64,000 nt of DNA from Lentzea nigeriaca (GCF_016907955.1 NZ_JAFBCX010000021.1:62001-126000), one strand, 5' to 3'; shown: positions 16,446-25,151, counted from the first letter of the stretch. Numbers and translations are program-made. Notes: generated by a model not told the origin, from the letters alone.

Positions 16446-16977
16446 AGCCGAAGCCGTCGTCCTCGCCATCCGAGGCCTGCTGGGCGTGCGACTGGTCGTT
16501 GCTGAACAGTTGGCTCGCGCCGGCGACCAGCAGCGCGCCACCGGCGACACCCGCGGCCGCCGCGCCGGCCGTCTTGAGGAAACTGCCACCGCCGCCCTGC
16601 TGGGGCCCGGCCTGCCCGAACATGCCCCCCGACCTGAACCCGCCCTGTGCTTCCTGGGGCTGTCCGTAACCGGGGGTGGAGCTGAAGGCAGGGTTAGGCG
16701 CGTAGCCCGGCTGCTGTGCGTAGCCGGGCTGGGTGAAGCCCGGCTGGGTGAAGGCGGGATTCGGCTGAGCCGTCTCCATCGCGGCGATCTTCGCCTGGGC
16801 CTGCCGCAACGCGTCCTCCTGCACGAGAACGGCCTGCACGAGCAGGTAGACCGAGTTCGGCTGGGACGCGATCTGCTGGGCGATCAGCTCGGCGGCCTGC
16901 GGGTCCTGCGGCACGGCCGGTGCCTGCCGCAGCCTGTTCGCCAGTCCGAGGATCAGTTCGCGGTCTTGGTGGTCCAT
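16429..16977 (-). CDS. DUF2076 protein
   Basis: 182 residues. The N-terminal half has the DUF2076 pattern: RELILGLANRLRQA, DPQAAELIAQQI, PNSVYLLVQAVLVQEDALRQAQAKIAAME. Then comes a Gln/Gly/Pro/Tyr-rich linker with repeated PGF/PGY turns, and a Gly-Ala-rich hydrophobic stretch near 138-160 like those of surface or membrane-associated proteins. DUF2076 is best known from proteobacteria and its role is unknown. Confidence 0.75.
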   Translation of the reverse strand: MDHQDRELILGLANRLRQAPAVPQDPQAAELIAQQIASQPNSVYLLVQAVLVQEDALRQAQAKIAAMETAQPNPAFTQPGFTQPGYAQQPGYAPNPAFSSTPGYGQPQEAQGGFRSGGMFGQAGPQQGGGGSFLKTAGAAAAGVAGGALLVAGASQLFSNDQSHAQQASDGEDDGFGFTDLF

Positions 16978-17051
16978 GGTGATCTCCTTCCGTCACCACC
17001 AAGTTCACCGTCTGCGGCTCTCCGGCAACACCGGTGACCCGGCCCGAACAG

Positions 17052-17089
17052 TCCGCCGACCGGCTGACAGTGGCCAGCCGGTCGGCGGA
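17052..17089 (-). terminator. Terminator of the GH10 gene
   Basis: A perfect 15-bp stem, TCCGCCGACCGGCTG (17052-17066) with CAGCCGGTCGGCGGA (17075-17089), and an 8-nt loop. It lies 56 bp past the GH10 stop on the minus strand. Confidence 0.75.
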
Positions 17090-17144
17090 TCCGCTACCGC
17101 CGCTGGAGCGGAGAACGCTGCCGGCTCGATGTCCACGTGAACCG

Positions 17145-18584
17145 TTAGGGCAGGGGAGCGGTGAAGGATTTCAGGCCGGTCCACTGCTGGTTGGTGCCGC
17201 CGTTGCAGGACCAGGTGATCACCCTGGTGCCGTTGGCGGTCGCGCCGCCGTTGACGTCCAGGCACAGTCCTGATTGGACGTTCGTGATGGTGCCGTTGCT
17301 GTTGACGTTCCACTTCTGGGTGTTGCCGCCCGTGCAGTTCGCGATGACCGTGGCCGCGCCGGAGCCACTGGGACCGTCCAGGCAGCGCTTGGAGGCGTCG
17401 GTGTAGACCGAGATCTCACCGGACGCCGAGCGCGTCCACTGCTGGTTCGCCCCGCTGTGGCAGTCCCAGATCTGCAGCTGGGTGCCCGGAGTGGTCGAGG
17501 AGTTCGGCACGTCCAGGCATCGTCCCGCGGCGACGGCACGCAGCGTTCCATTGCCGCCACCACCGCCGTTGCCGTTCAGCGCGTCGAGCACTGCGGTGTA
17601 CGCCTGCTTCTTGCCGTAGTTGCCGTCGAACAACAACGGCGTGTCGCCGGACCGCCACGAGTACTTGTCCGTGACGCCCCAGACCGTGATGCCGGTGCAG
17701 CGCGCGACCGCCAGGCAGGCCTGCGTCACCGCCCGGTACGTCGCGGCCTGGCCGGAACCGGAGCCGCCGACGTCGAGCTCCGTGATCTGCACGTCGACGC
17801 CGAGATCGGCGAAACGCTGCAGGTTCGCCTGGTAGCTGCTGAGGTTCGCTCCGGAGCCGAGGTGACTTTGGAAGCCGACGCAGTCGATGGGCACGCCGCG
17901 GGCTTTGAAGTCGCGCACCATGTTGTAGATGCCCGTGCTCTTGGCGTTGACGCCGTCGGTGTTGTAGTCGTTGTAACAGAGTTTGGCGTTCGGATCGGCG
18001 GCGCGGGCGGTGCGGAACGCCTCCTCGATGTAGCCGTCGCCGAGCCGCTGCTGGACGAACCACTGGCGCCGGGTGCCGTTCTCCTCGAACGCCTCGTTCA
18101 CCACGTCCCACGAGTGGATCTGGCCCTTCCAGTGACCGGCCACCTGGTTGATGTGGTTGGAGATCGCCGAGCGCAGGTCGGTGCCGTTCAGACCGCTCAC
18201 CCAGCCGGGAATCTGCTGGTACCACACGAAGGTGTGGCCGCGGATCGCCATCCCGCGGCTGCGCGCCTGGCTGACGATCCGGTCGGCGGGGCCGAAGTTG
18301 AACTGGTTGCGACTGGGCTCGACGGTGTCCCATTTCATCTCGTTTTCCGGCGTGACGCTGTTGAACTCCGTGGTCCACGTGTTCACGTACGCCGATTCGC
18401 CGAGGTGGCTCTGGGCTATGGCGGCTCCGAAGTACCGGCCGCTCTGCGCGGCCGCGGCACCGAGCGTGCTCGCCGCCGCGGTGGCCGGGGACGGTGCCAG
18501 TGCTGTCGCCGCCGTGAGTCCGGCGGCGGTCAGGACGGCCAGCGCCGATCTGCTCCGCCGTCGCAGGGATGGACTCCTGAACAT
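17145..18584 (-). CDS. Secreted GH10 endo-beta-1,4-xylanase with C-terminal ricin-type (CBM13) lectin
   Basis: 479 residues. A twin-Arg-rich signal peptide (RRRSRSALAVLTAAG..) is cut near ATAAAS. The GH10 barrel spans about 40-335 with acid/base Glu164 in WDVVNEAF and nucleophile Glu269 in ITELDV. A Gly/Asn linker leads to a three-lobed ricin B domain (about 345-475) with repeated QxW motifs for binding polysaccharide. An oddity: the usual GHTxxWH has Tyr122 in place of its last His, a residue that normally contacts the sugar in subsite -1. ATG 18584 is chosen over ATG 18596 because GAGGG lies 5 nt ahead of it. The GntR gene upstream on the same strand may regulate it. Confidence 0.93.
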   Translation of the reverse strand: MFRSPSLRRRSRSALAVLTAAGLTAATALAPSPATAAASTLGAAAAQSGRYFGAAIAQSHLGESAYVNTWTTEFNSVTPENEMKWDTVEPSRNQFNFGPADRIVSQARSRGMAIRGHTFVWYQQIPGWVSGLNGTDLRSAISNHINQVAGHWKGQIHSWDVVNEAFEENGTRRQWFVQQRLGDGYIEEAFRTARAADPNAKLCYNDYNTDGVNAKSTGIYNMVRDFKARGVPIDCVGFQSHLGSGANLSSYQANLQRFADLGVDVQITELDVGGSGSGQAATYRAVTQACLAVARCTGITVWGVTDKYSWRSGDTPLLFDGNYGKKQAYTAVLDALNGNGGGGGNGTLRAVAAGRCLDVPNSSTTPGTQLQIWDCHSGANQQWTRSASGEISVYTDASKRCLDGPSGSGAATVIANCTGGNTQKWNVNSNGTITNVQSGLCLDVNGGATANGTRVITWSCNGGTNQQWTGLKSFTAPLP

Positions 18585-18799
18585 CGCAACCCTCATTTCG
18601 TGAAGGTGGGTTCATTCGAGTTCTCCGGCGCGGGGTGCGCCGGCCGTGCGTCATCGCCCGGTGCGCCGACGGCGGATGCGGCACCCGGTTGGTCCTCAGT
18701 GGACAGTCAGGATCGTCGGCCGAGCTTCAGTGTGATTCATCGCACCGAAGGGCCGATCAGGTTGTAGCACACATTTTGAGAAGCGGTCCAGGACAGCGG

Positions 18800-19540
18800 T
18801 CAGCCGAAGACGCGGCGCTGGATCTCCCGCCGGTAGTCCTCGAGGGTCCTGTCGACGTGCACGGCGGCTGCCGCGGCTGCCGCGTCCTGGTCGCCGTCGC
18901 GGATGGCCCGGTAGATCGCGGCGTGCTCCTCCACAGCCTCGGCCGTGTGGTCGCCGACGGCGCCGTTCAGGCCGATGATGTTGGACTGGCGCTGCAGGCG
19001 GCGGGCTTCACGCACGGCCGCGACGAGGAACTGGTTGTGCGAGGCGGCCGCGATGGCCAGGTGGAAGTCGTCGTCGCCCTGGTCGAACAGCGCTGCCTGC
19101 CCGGTGACGTGCCCTTCCTTGCACAGCTCCGCGGCGACCTCGATGGCGCGCAGCTCGGCGGGGGTCGCGCGGGTCGCGGCGTGCCTGGCGGCCGCGGTCT
19201 CCTGGACCCGGCGGAACTCGAAGAGCATGTAGACGTGGTCGAGGTCGGTGGGCAGGAAGAATCCACCCCACCGGGAAGAGCCCAGCATGCCCTCGTCGTC
19301 GGCCACGTAGAGCCCGCGGCCCTTGTGCGCGCGCACCCGGCCCAGTGCCGAGAGGATCTTCACCGCTTCGCGGACCACTGTCCGGCTGGTGCCCATGCGG
19401 CCCGCCAGCTCGTTCTCGGTGGGCATGCGGTCGCCGGGGCGCAGTTCGAGCTCGGCGATGAGCTGCAGGATCCGCTCGGCGACGAGCTCGTAGCCCGGCC
19501 GGTAGGAGGCGGGCGGCGCGTACGCGGCTTCGGCATCCAC
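18800..19540 (-). CDS. FadR-type GntR regulator
   Basis: 246 residues. The winged helix-turn-helix lies at about 18-80 (LVAERILQLIAELELRPGDRMPTENELAGRMGTSRTVVREAVKIL) and a helical FCD effector domain at about 105-235 with conserved His/Asp metal positions (DDDFHLAIAAASHN). GTG 19540 is chosen because AAGGAG lies 8 nt ahead. It sits between the GH10 gene and the divergent GH5 gene and is a natural candidate to control both in response to a sugar acid or uronate. Four TCGAAC boxes lie in its upstream region. Confidence 0.9.
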   Translation of the reverse strand: MDAEAAYAPPASYRPGYELVAERILQLIAELELRPGDRMPTENELAGRMGTSRTVVREAVKILSALGRVRAHKGRGLYVADDEGMLGSSRWGGFFLPTDLDHVYMLFEFRRVQETAAARHAATRATPAELRAIEVAAELCKEGHVTGQAALFDQGDDDFHLAIAAASHNQFLVAAVREARRLQRQSNIIGLNGAVGDHTAEAVEEHAAIYRAIRDGDQDAAAAAAAVHVDRTLEDYRREIQRRVFG

Positions 19541-19577
19541 CGAGACGGCTCCTTCATGAGTACGACTTTTTCGTCCG

Positions 19578-19640
19578 TCGAACCAGAATACATGCGCGTC
19601 GAACGAGCAGGACAAGCCATCGAACGAGGAATCGAACCAG
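19578..19640. promoter_or_regulatory. Four TCGAAC(C/G)AG boxes, three spaced exactly 21 bp
   Basis: Copies begin at 19578, 19599, 19620 and 19632 in the divergent gap between the GntR gene and the GH5 gene. Starts are 21, 21 and 12 bp apart, so the first three lie on one face of the helix. All four share the 9-mer TCGAAC(C/G)AG. This looks like a cooperative regulator array; the binding protein is unknown, with the adjacent GntR as first candidate. Confidence 0.6.
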
Positions 19641-19762
19641 GTCAGAAAGGCGATCAGCACGCTGAACCAGAGAGCAGATGAGCATGCTCATCTTCTTGAC
19701 GCCTGCTCCGCCTGGCTGCTCTGATGAACCGCCGGGAGTGACACACTGTAGTGGAGCCGCCG

Positions 19763-21181
19763 ATGAGTCGTCGATGGAAAGCGCTTACCGCTTTACTGGC
19801 CACGATGTTGTTCGGTTCGACACTCGTCGTGGCGACCCCGGCCCAGGCCTCCACCGCGCAGTTCCGCGGCGTGAACTGGGCCGACCAGCGGGACAACTTC
19901 GTCAACGGCGTGCTGTACCCGTCGGGGCTCAGCGCGACGGACACGTACTCCTCGGCGGCAACCGTCGCGGACAGGGTGGTCGGTCAGCTGTACTCGATCA
20001 CCGGCGCCAACACGGTGCGGCTCCCGATCAACGAGCCGACCGTCGCGAGCTACTGGGCCACGTACACCGGCGCGATCGACACCGCGCTGACCAAGGGCAA
20101 CGTGATCCTCGCGTACTGGGCCCACACCGGTGGCAGGCCGCCGAACGTCACGGCGTTCAACCAGATGTGGGACAAGGTCGTCGCGAAGTACGGCGGAAAC
20201 CCGAACGCCTACTTCGAGGTCATCAACGAGCCGCACGGCTACAGCACGACCGACCTCAACAACATGTACAACGGCTGGCTCGCCAGGTACTCAGGCGTGC
20301 CGCGCGGCCGGGTGATCCTCGACGGTGCCGGCCTCGCCCAGAACGTCGCCGCCGTCGGCAACGACAGCAGGCTGAACGGCACGCTGCTCGCGGTGCACGA
20401 CTACTCGTTCTTCGCGGGCTACGAGAGCGAAACCCAGTGGGCGGACCACATCGCGAGCTACATCGGCGGCTACGGCAGCCGTACGATCGCCACCGAGTGG
20501 GGCGGCGCGATGGGGCCGGGCACCAAGAACGGCGTGTACTTCGACGCCATCGACTACAGCATCCCGAGCGGGTCGTACATGGCCGACTACGTCCGCGGCG
20601 TGAGCGAGAAGCTGCGCAGCCTCGGGATGGGCAGCGTGTACTGGCCGGGACTGCGTGACGGCGACTGGTACAGCATGACCACCAGGAGCGGGACCACGCT
20701 GTCGCTGACGAACCCCTCCGGCCTGCAGCGGGTGCGCTACGCCTGGGGACTGGGCGACGGCGGCAGCACCGCGGTCGAGATCCGCAACATCGGCACCGGC
20801 TGGTACGTCGACGGCCTCGGCAGGACGACCGACTCCACGGCAGGCCAGGGAACCGGCGGCACGAGCGTCAGCCAGCGGTGGACCGTCGAGGACACGGGCG
20901 CCTACGTGCGGTTGAAGAACGTGGCCACCGGCCTGTACCTCGACGGCCTCGGCAGCACGTCCAACGGCACCGACGCGGGCCAGCGCGGCAGCAGCACGGC
21001 CACGAGCCAGCAGTGGACCGTCGTGACCGGCAAGAGCCGCGGCAACGACGTGCGCATCCGCAACCGCGCCACCGGCCTCTACCTGGACGGCATGGGCCGC
21101 ACGTCCCGCTCGGCGACCCTCGGTCAGTGGAGCGACAGCAACAGCGTCAACCAGCAGTGGCGGATCGTCGCCGCGGGCTGA
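19763..21181 (+). CDS. Secreted GH5 glycosidase with C-terminal ricin-like beta-trefoil
   Basis: 472 residues. Signal peptide to about residue 29 (TPAQAS). The GH5 barrel has acid/base Glu156 in FEVINEPHG and nucleophile Glu245 in IATEWGG. After about residue 335 three similar repeats with (G)LYLDGLG and QxW elements form a beta-trefoil. The sequence does not distinguish cellulase from mannanase or other GH5 activities. ATG 19763 is preferred over GTG 19751 because GGAG lies just upstream. A LacI-type palindrome (19776-19789) lies inside its first codons. Followed 34 bp later by a LacI gene. Confidence 0.88.
   Translation: MSRRWKALTALLATMLFGSTLVVATPAQASTAQFRGVNWADQRDNFVNGVLYPSGLSATDTYSSAATVADRVVGQLYSITGANTVRLPINEPTVASYWATYTGAIDTALTKGNVILAYWAHTGGRPPNVTAFNQMWDKVVAKYGGNPNAYFEVINEPHGYSTTDLNNMYNGWLARYSGVPRGRVILDGAGLAQNVAAVGNDSRLNGTLLAVHDYSFFAGYESETQWADHIASYIGGYGSRTIATEWGGAMGPGTKNGVYFDAIDYSIPSGSYMADYVRGVSEKLRSLGMGSVYWPGLRDGDWYSMTTRSGTTLSLTNPSGLQRVRYAWGLGDGGSTAVEIRNIGTGWYVDGLGRTTDSTAGQGTGGTSVSQRWTVEDTGAYVRLKNVATGLYLDGLGSTSNGTDAGQRGSSTATSQQWTVVTGKSRGNDVRIRNRATGLYLDGMGRTSRSATLGQWSDSNSVNQQWRIVAAG
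19776..19789. promoter_or_regulatory. LacI-type operator inside the start of the GH5 gene
   Basis: GGAAAGCGCTTACC is a near-perfect palindrome with the central CG typical of LacI-family operators, located at codons 5-9 of the GH5 gene. Its core AAGCGCTT also occurs upstream of the sugar-binding protein gene (33803-33816). The next gene encodes a LacI protein. Confidence 0.5.
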
Positions 21182-21215
21182 CCCCGGAACCCGCAGGATC
21201 GAAAGCAGGTGCGGA

Positions 21216-22241
21216 TTGGTCACCATCGCGGAGGTGGCCCGGCACGCCGGAGTCGCTCCCAGCACGGTGTTCTACGTGTTGACGGGCAAGCGCCCGATCT
21301 CGTCCGAGACGACGACGAGGGTGCACGACAGCATGATCGAGCTGGGCTACCGGCTGCCGGCCGGCGCCCGAACGGTCCGCCGCGATCGGGCCGATGTCGT
21401 CGCCCTCGTGCTCCCACCGGGTGAGGTGCACCTGCCGCCGGTCACTCGGCTCGTCGGCTCGGTCGCGGTCGCCGCGCGCGGACACCGGATGGACGTGCTG
21501 CTGGTGACGCCGGGCAGGGACGCGGCAGGGCTGCGCAGGGCGGCGAGCAGCACCAGGGTGAACGGGTTCCTGGTGCTGGAAGGCGAAGGCGCCGGTGAAC
21601 GGGTGCGCGTGCTGCGCGAGCTCGGGCGCTCGTCCGTCCTCATCGGACGTTCGGAGAAGGACCTGATGTGCGTGGACCTGGACTTCGAGGCGGCGGGCGC
21701 GCGGTGCGTGGACCACCTCGCGGACCTCGGGCACCGCGGCATCGGCTTCCTCGGTGCGTCGAGGGCGGGCGTCACGCAGCGGACCTTCGCGGGGTTCGGC
21801 ACGGCGGCCATGCGCCGGGGCGTGGTGGGCACCGCGCTGCCGGTCGCGGCAGACCCCGGCTCGGTGGCCAGCGCGGTCGGCGTGCTGCGGGCGTACCCGG
21901 AGATGACGGCTCTGGTGGTGCACAACGAGGTCCCGCTCGGCAGGGTGATCGACTGCCTGCGCGCGCGGCACCTGAGGGTGCCGCAGGACATCGCGGTCGT
22001 GGCCGTCTGCCCGGACGAGCCGGTCGAACGGACGGCGCCGCCGTTGACGTCGGTGGAGCTGTCCGCCGAGGACTTGGGCAGCCGAGCGGTCGACCTGCTG
22101 GTGGCGGTGACCGGGGGTGCCAGGCCCCCTGCGTTGACGCTGGTGCCTCCGCGGCTCGTGCGACGGGCGAGTTGCTCGCTTCCCGTGCCGCGGCCGGCCG
22201 GGCGTGGGAAAGTCCACAGTGGACCGCCCCAGTGGAACTGA
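21216..22241 (+). CDS. LacI-family regulator (divergent paralog)
   Basis: 341 residues. The LacI helix-turn-helix occupies 2-50 (VTIAEVARHAGVAPSTVFYVLTGKRPISSETTTRV) and a periplasmic-binding-like domain follows. It resembles the other two LacI proteins of the window but is less conserved in the hinge (LPAGARTVRRDR) and effector pocket. The only in-frame start before the HTH is TTG 21216, with AGGTG upstream. It follows the GH5 gene and probably regulates it in response to an oligosaccharide. It converges on the next LacI gene with a 3-bp gap. Confidence 0.88.
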   Translation: MVTIAEVARHAGVAPSTVFYVLTGKRPISSETTTRVHDSMIELGYRLPAGARTVRRDRADVVALVLPPGEVHLPPVTRLVGSVAVAARGHRMDVLLVTPGRDAAGLRRAASSTRVNGFLVLEGEGAGERVRVLRELGRSSVLIGRSEKDLMCVDLDFEAAGARCVDHLADLGHRGIGFLGASRAGVTQRTFAGFGTAAMRRGVVGTALPVAADPGSVASAVGVLRAYPEMTALVVHNEVPLGRVIDCLRARHLRVPQDIAVVAVCPDEPVERTAPPLTSVELSAEDLGSRAVDLLVAVTGGARPPALTLVPPRLVRRASCSLPVPRPAGRGKVHSGPPQWN

Positions 22242-22244
22242 CGC

Positions 22245-23246
22245 TCAGTGCGCCGCGGTGCTGCCGCGATCGGTGAGCCGCGGCTGGAGCAGGCGCACCT
22301 CGGGTGCGTGTTCCTGGGTGAGGCGCGCCATCACCATCTCGACGGCGATCGTCCCGAGCTCCTGCGCGGGAACGGCGATGGAGGTCAGCGGGACGGGGAG
22401 GTTCTCCGCGACGTCGTCGGGGCACAGCGTGATCACCGACAGGTCGCCCGGCACGTCCAGCGACCGGCGCCGGAGCTCGAGCAGCAACGTGCCGAGGATC
22501 GCCTCGTTGTGCACGACCAGGCCGGTGGTGCCGCGTCCGGGCGCCAGCACCTCGTCGAGGCACGCCGCCACCGAGTCGTAGCCCGGCTCGCAGGGGTGCA
22601 CCGAGGCCTGCAGGCTCCGCTTCGTGGTCTCGCCGCGGAACCCGGCCAGCAGCCGTGCGGCGTAGCTGGTGCCGCGTTCGTAGACGGCGGGCGGTGAGCC
22701 GATCAACGCGATCGAATGGTGGCCGAGATCGGCCAGGTGGCCTGCCATCTGCCGGCCCGCGGTGGCGAAGTCGAGGTCGACGCAGCTGAGTCCCTCGTGG
22801 TCGTCGGGCATGCCGAGCAGGACCACCGGCGCGTCGACCGTGCGCAGTTCGGGGATGCGCGGGTCGTCGCTCTCCACGTCCATCACGATGACCGCGTCGG
22901 TCATGGACCTGGCGGTGACCCGGTGGGCCTCGCCGGGGCCGGCCTCCTTCGTCAGCAGCAGCACGTCGTAGTCGTGTTCCCGCGCGGACGCGACGATGGA
23001 GGCGACGAACTGCATGATGACCGGCATGTTCACGCCGGATCGCAGCGGCACGACGAGGCCGAGCACCTGCGACCGGTTCGAGGCGAGTGCTCGCGCGCCG
23101 GCGTTCGGGTGGTAGCCGAGCGTGACGATGCTCTGCTCGACGCGGCGTTTGGTCTCCTCCGAGATGGTCCGTTTGCCGCTGAGGACGTACGACACCGTGC
23201 TCATCGACACCCCGGCGTGGCGGGCGACCTCCTTGATCGTGATCAT
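22245..23246 (-). CDS. LacI-family regulator
   Basis: 333 residues. Helix-turn-helix at 2-50 (ITIKEVARHAGVSMSTVSYVLSGKRTISEETKRRV), hinge GYHPNAGARALASNRS, then the sugar-binding domain ending in a dimer interface. Its DNA-binding part is almost identical to that of the LacI at 37453, so they may share operators of the CGAAGCGCTTCG type. It is divergent from the LPMO gene across a gap that holds a CebR box. Confidence 0.93.
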   Translation of the reverse strand: MITIKEVARHAGVSMSTVSYVLSGKRTISEETKRRVEQSIVTLGYHPNAGARALASNRSQVLGLVVPLRSGVNMPVIMQFVASIVASAREHDYDVLLLTKEAGPGEAHRVTARSMTDAVIVMDVESDDPRIPELRTVDAPVVLLGMPDDHEGLSCVDLDFATAGRQMAGHLADLGHHSIALIGSPPAVYERGTSYAARLLAGFRGETTKRSLQASVHPCEPGYDSVAACLDEVLAPGRGTTGLVVHNEAILGTLLLELRRRSLDVPGDLSVITLCPDDVAENLPVPLTSIAVPAQELGTIAVEMVMARLTQEHAPEVRLLQPRLTDRGSTAAH

Positions 23247-23378
23247 GCCCGCCCCTCTGGTCGCGTCGGCTGGTGGCGATCATCGTAATCCGAAGCGGGC
23301 GGGCCGGAGGTGGTCATTCTGCCGACCATCACGCGGGTGATCACTCAATGTTTCGTTGAAGTTTCGGAGAGTTACCTG

Positions 23379-23406
23379 TAGTCTTATTGTTCTGGGAGCG
23401 CTCCCA
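23379..23406 (+). promoter_or_regulatory. CebR box and promoter of the LPMO gene
   Basis: TGGGAGCGCTCCCA (23393-23406) is a perfect 14-bp palindrome identical to the cellobiose-repressor CebR operator known from Streptomyces. A -10-like TAGTCT (23379-23384) ends 8 bp before it, so the box lies on the transcription start. Expression of the LPMO should be released by cello-oligosaccharides. The protein that binds is not necessarily encoded here. Confidence 0.85.
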
Positions 23407-23449
23407 TTCCGCCGCTGCTGCTCGCTCATCGGAGAATGGAGGCTCATTC

Positions 23450-24112
23450 ATGCGTGTCCGCAGCACCTCCTGGTCTGCCACCAGACGGCGGGGCGCCATC
23501 GCGTTGATCGTCAGTTTGTTGGTGAGCGTGTTCGTCTGGGCTCCTCCGGCCTCGGCGCACGGCACGATCGTCGGCCCTGCCACCCGTGCCTACCAGTGCT
23601 GGCAAACGTGGGGCAGCCACCACCTGGATCCGGCCATGCAAACCCAGGACCCCATGTGCTACCAGGCGTTCCAGGCCAACGCCGACACCATGTGGAACTG
23701 GATGAGCGCACTGCGGGACGGACTTCGCGGCAACTTCCAGGGTTCCACGCCGGACGGGCAGCTCTGCAGCAACGCCTTGTCGCGCAACAACTCCCTGAAC
23801 ACCCCCGGCAAGTGGAAGACCACCAGCGTCGGCAGCAACTTCTCGATGCACCTGTACGACCAGGCCAGCCACGGTGCCGACTACTTCAAGGTCTACATCA
23901 GCAAGAACGGGTACGACCCGACCACGCAGCGACTCGGTTGGGGCAACCTCGACTACATCATGCAGACCGGCAGGTACGCCCCGGCCAAGGACATCACGTT
24001 CAACGTCCAGACCTCCGGCGGCTACCGAGGGCACCACATCGTGTTCACGATCTGGCAGGCCTCGCATTCCGACCAGACCTACATGTGGTGCAGTGACGTG
24101 AACTTCGGCTAG
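23450..24112 (+). CDS. Secreted AA10 lytic polysaccharide monooxygenase
   Basis: 220 residues. Signal peptide 1-36 with cut after ASA so that His37 becomes the amino terminus; with His141 (QASHGADYF) it forms the copper histidine brace. Single catalytic domain without a carbohydrate-binding module, ending at WCSDVNFG. The body (GPATRAYQCW, DPMCYQAF, PDGQLCS, LGWGNLD) resembles Streptomyces coelicolor LPMO10B, an enzyme acting on cellulose and chitin; by simple alignment the axial copper position is Tyr211 rather than Phe. AATGGAGG is well placed as ribosome site. Control by a CebR-type repressor supports cellulose as the target. Confidence 0.9.
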   Translation: MRVRSTSWSATRRRGAIALIVSLLVSVFVWAPPASAHGTIVGPATRAYQCWQTWGSHHLDPAMQTQDPMCYQAFQANADTMWNWMSALRDGLRGNFQGSTPDGQLCSNALSRNNSLNTPGKWKTTSVGSNFSMHLYDQASHGADYFKVYISKNGYDPTTQRLGWGNLDYIMQTGRYAPAKDITFNVQTSGGYRGHHIVFTIWQASHSDQTYMWCSDVNFG

Positions 24113-24125
24113 GGAACGCGAAAAA

Positions 24126-24155
24126 CCGGCCCGGCGCGGGAACGCGCCGGGCCGG
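24126..24155. terminator. Bidirectional terminator between LPMO and esterase genes
   Basis: A 13-bp perfect stem, CCGGCCCGGCGCG (24126-24138) with CGCGCCGGGCCGG (24143-24155), and a GGAA tetraloop. Read from the minus strand it is followed by TTTTT, so it is a classical intrinsic terminator for the esterase gene; on the plus strand it also ends the LPMO message. Confidence 0.85.
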
Positions 24156-24172
24156 ACCCTTTCCGTGCCACG

Positions 24173-25093
24173 TCAGCGGGTGGTGATCCCGAAGAACTCC
24201 AGGGCGACGGCGGCCATGCCGGACGACGGCAGGCTGTGCCCGGCGCCCTGGATGCTGTACGCCTCGACCTTGTCGGAGAACTTGCGGCGGTTCCAGCCGG
24301 GCTTCGGGGTGTCGGTGGACGTCGGTGTCTGGCTCAGGCCGAACACGTTGGTCCACTGCTCGATCTCCTCCTGCAGCAACGAGTACGGCACGAGGTTGTC
24401 GGCGGTGCCGTGCCAGAGCTGCATCCGCGGGCGCGGGCCGGTGTAGCCGGGGTAGGCCGCCCTGACCGCGTCGCCCCACTGCTGCGGGGTGCGGTTCATG
24501 CTGCCGCCCGTGCACTTGCTGCGGCCGGGCGGGTAGTCGGCGGCGTTCGCGAAGCAGTTGAACGGCACGCCCATGAACGCGGCGCCCGCCTTGAACACGT
24601 CCGGGTACAGGGCGAGCATCTCGTTCGTCATCATGCCGCCGGACGACGAGCCGGTGGCGAAGACCCGGTTCGGGTCGCCGCCGTAGCGCTGCTGCGTGTA
24701 GGTCACCATCGACACGATCGAGACAGGGTCGCTGCCGCCGCCGCGGCGTTTCGCGGCGTCGGACCACGTGTCGAAGCACTTCCCGAAGCCGGCTTCCTGT
24801 TGCGCGCTCGGGTAGATGACGATGAACCCGTACTTGTTGGCGAGCGAGGCGAACTCGCTGCCCGAGTAGAAGCCGGGGCCGGAGCCGCCGCAGCCGTGCA
24901 TGGCGACGACGATGGCGGGTTTGGCCGGGCGGGTGTCCGGCACGTAGACGTGCATGCGCATCCGGCCCGGGTTGTCGCCGAAATTGGTCACTTCGACCAG
25001 GGATGCGGCTGACGCCTGGGGTGCGAGCACAACGCCGACGATGGAGAGCAGGGCGCTGACGAGTGCGATGAGGGGTGTTCTGCGTGTGGTCAT
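24173..25093 (-). CDS. Secreted CE1-like esterase (PHB depolymerase/feruloyl or acetylxylan esterase type)
   Basis: 306 residues. Signal peptide to about residue 29 (PQASA). An alpha/beta-hydrolase with the oxyanion strand VVAMHGCGGSG, nucleophile Ser150 in GSSSGGMM, and likely catalytic Asp near 243 (WHGTADNLVPY) and His in QGAGHSLP. Cysteines suggest disulfides. Members of this esterase group remove ferulate or acetate from xylan or cut polyhydroxyalkanoate; the neighbouring wall-degrading genes favour xylan or pectin esters. Divergent from the PaaX gene. Confidence 0.85.
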   Translation of the reverse strand: MTTRRTPLIALVSALLSIVGVVLAPQASAASLVEVTNFGDNPGRMRMHVYVPDTRPAKPAIVVAMHGCGGSGPGFYSGSEFASLANKYGFIVIYPSAQQEAGFGKCFDTWSDAAKRRGGGSDPVSIVSMVTYTQQRYGGDPNRVFATGSSSGGMMTNEMLALYPDVFKAGAAFMGVPFNCFANAADYPPGRSKCTGGSMNRTPQQWGDAVRAAYPGYTGPRPRMQLWHGTADNLVPYSLLQEEIEQWTNVFGLSQTPTSTDTPKPGWNRRKFSDKVEAYSIQGAGHSLPSSGMAAVALEFFGITTR

Positions 25094-25151
25094 CGATGAC
25101 CTCCGGTCAGGGTTTCCGGATCACTCCGAAGGTATTCAGATCGATGACGGC

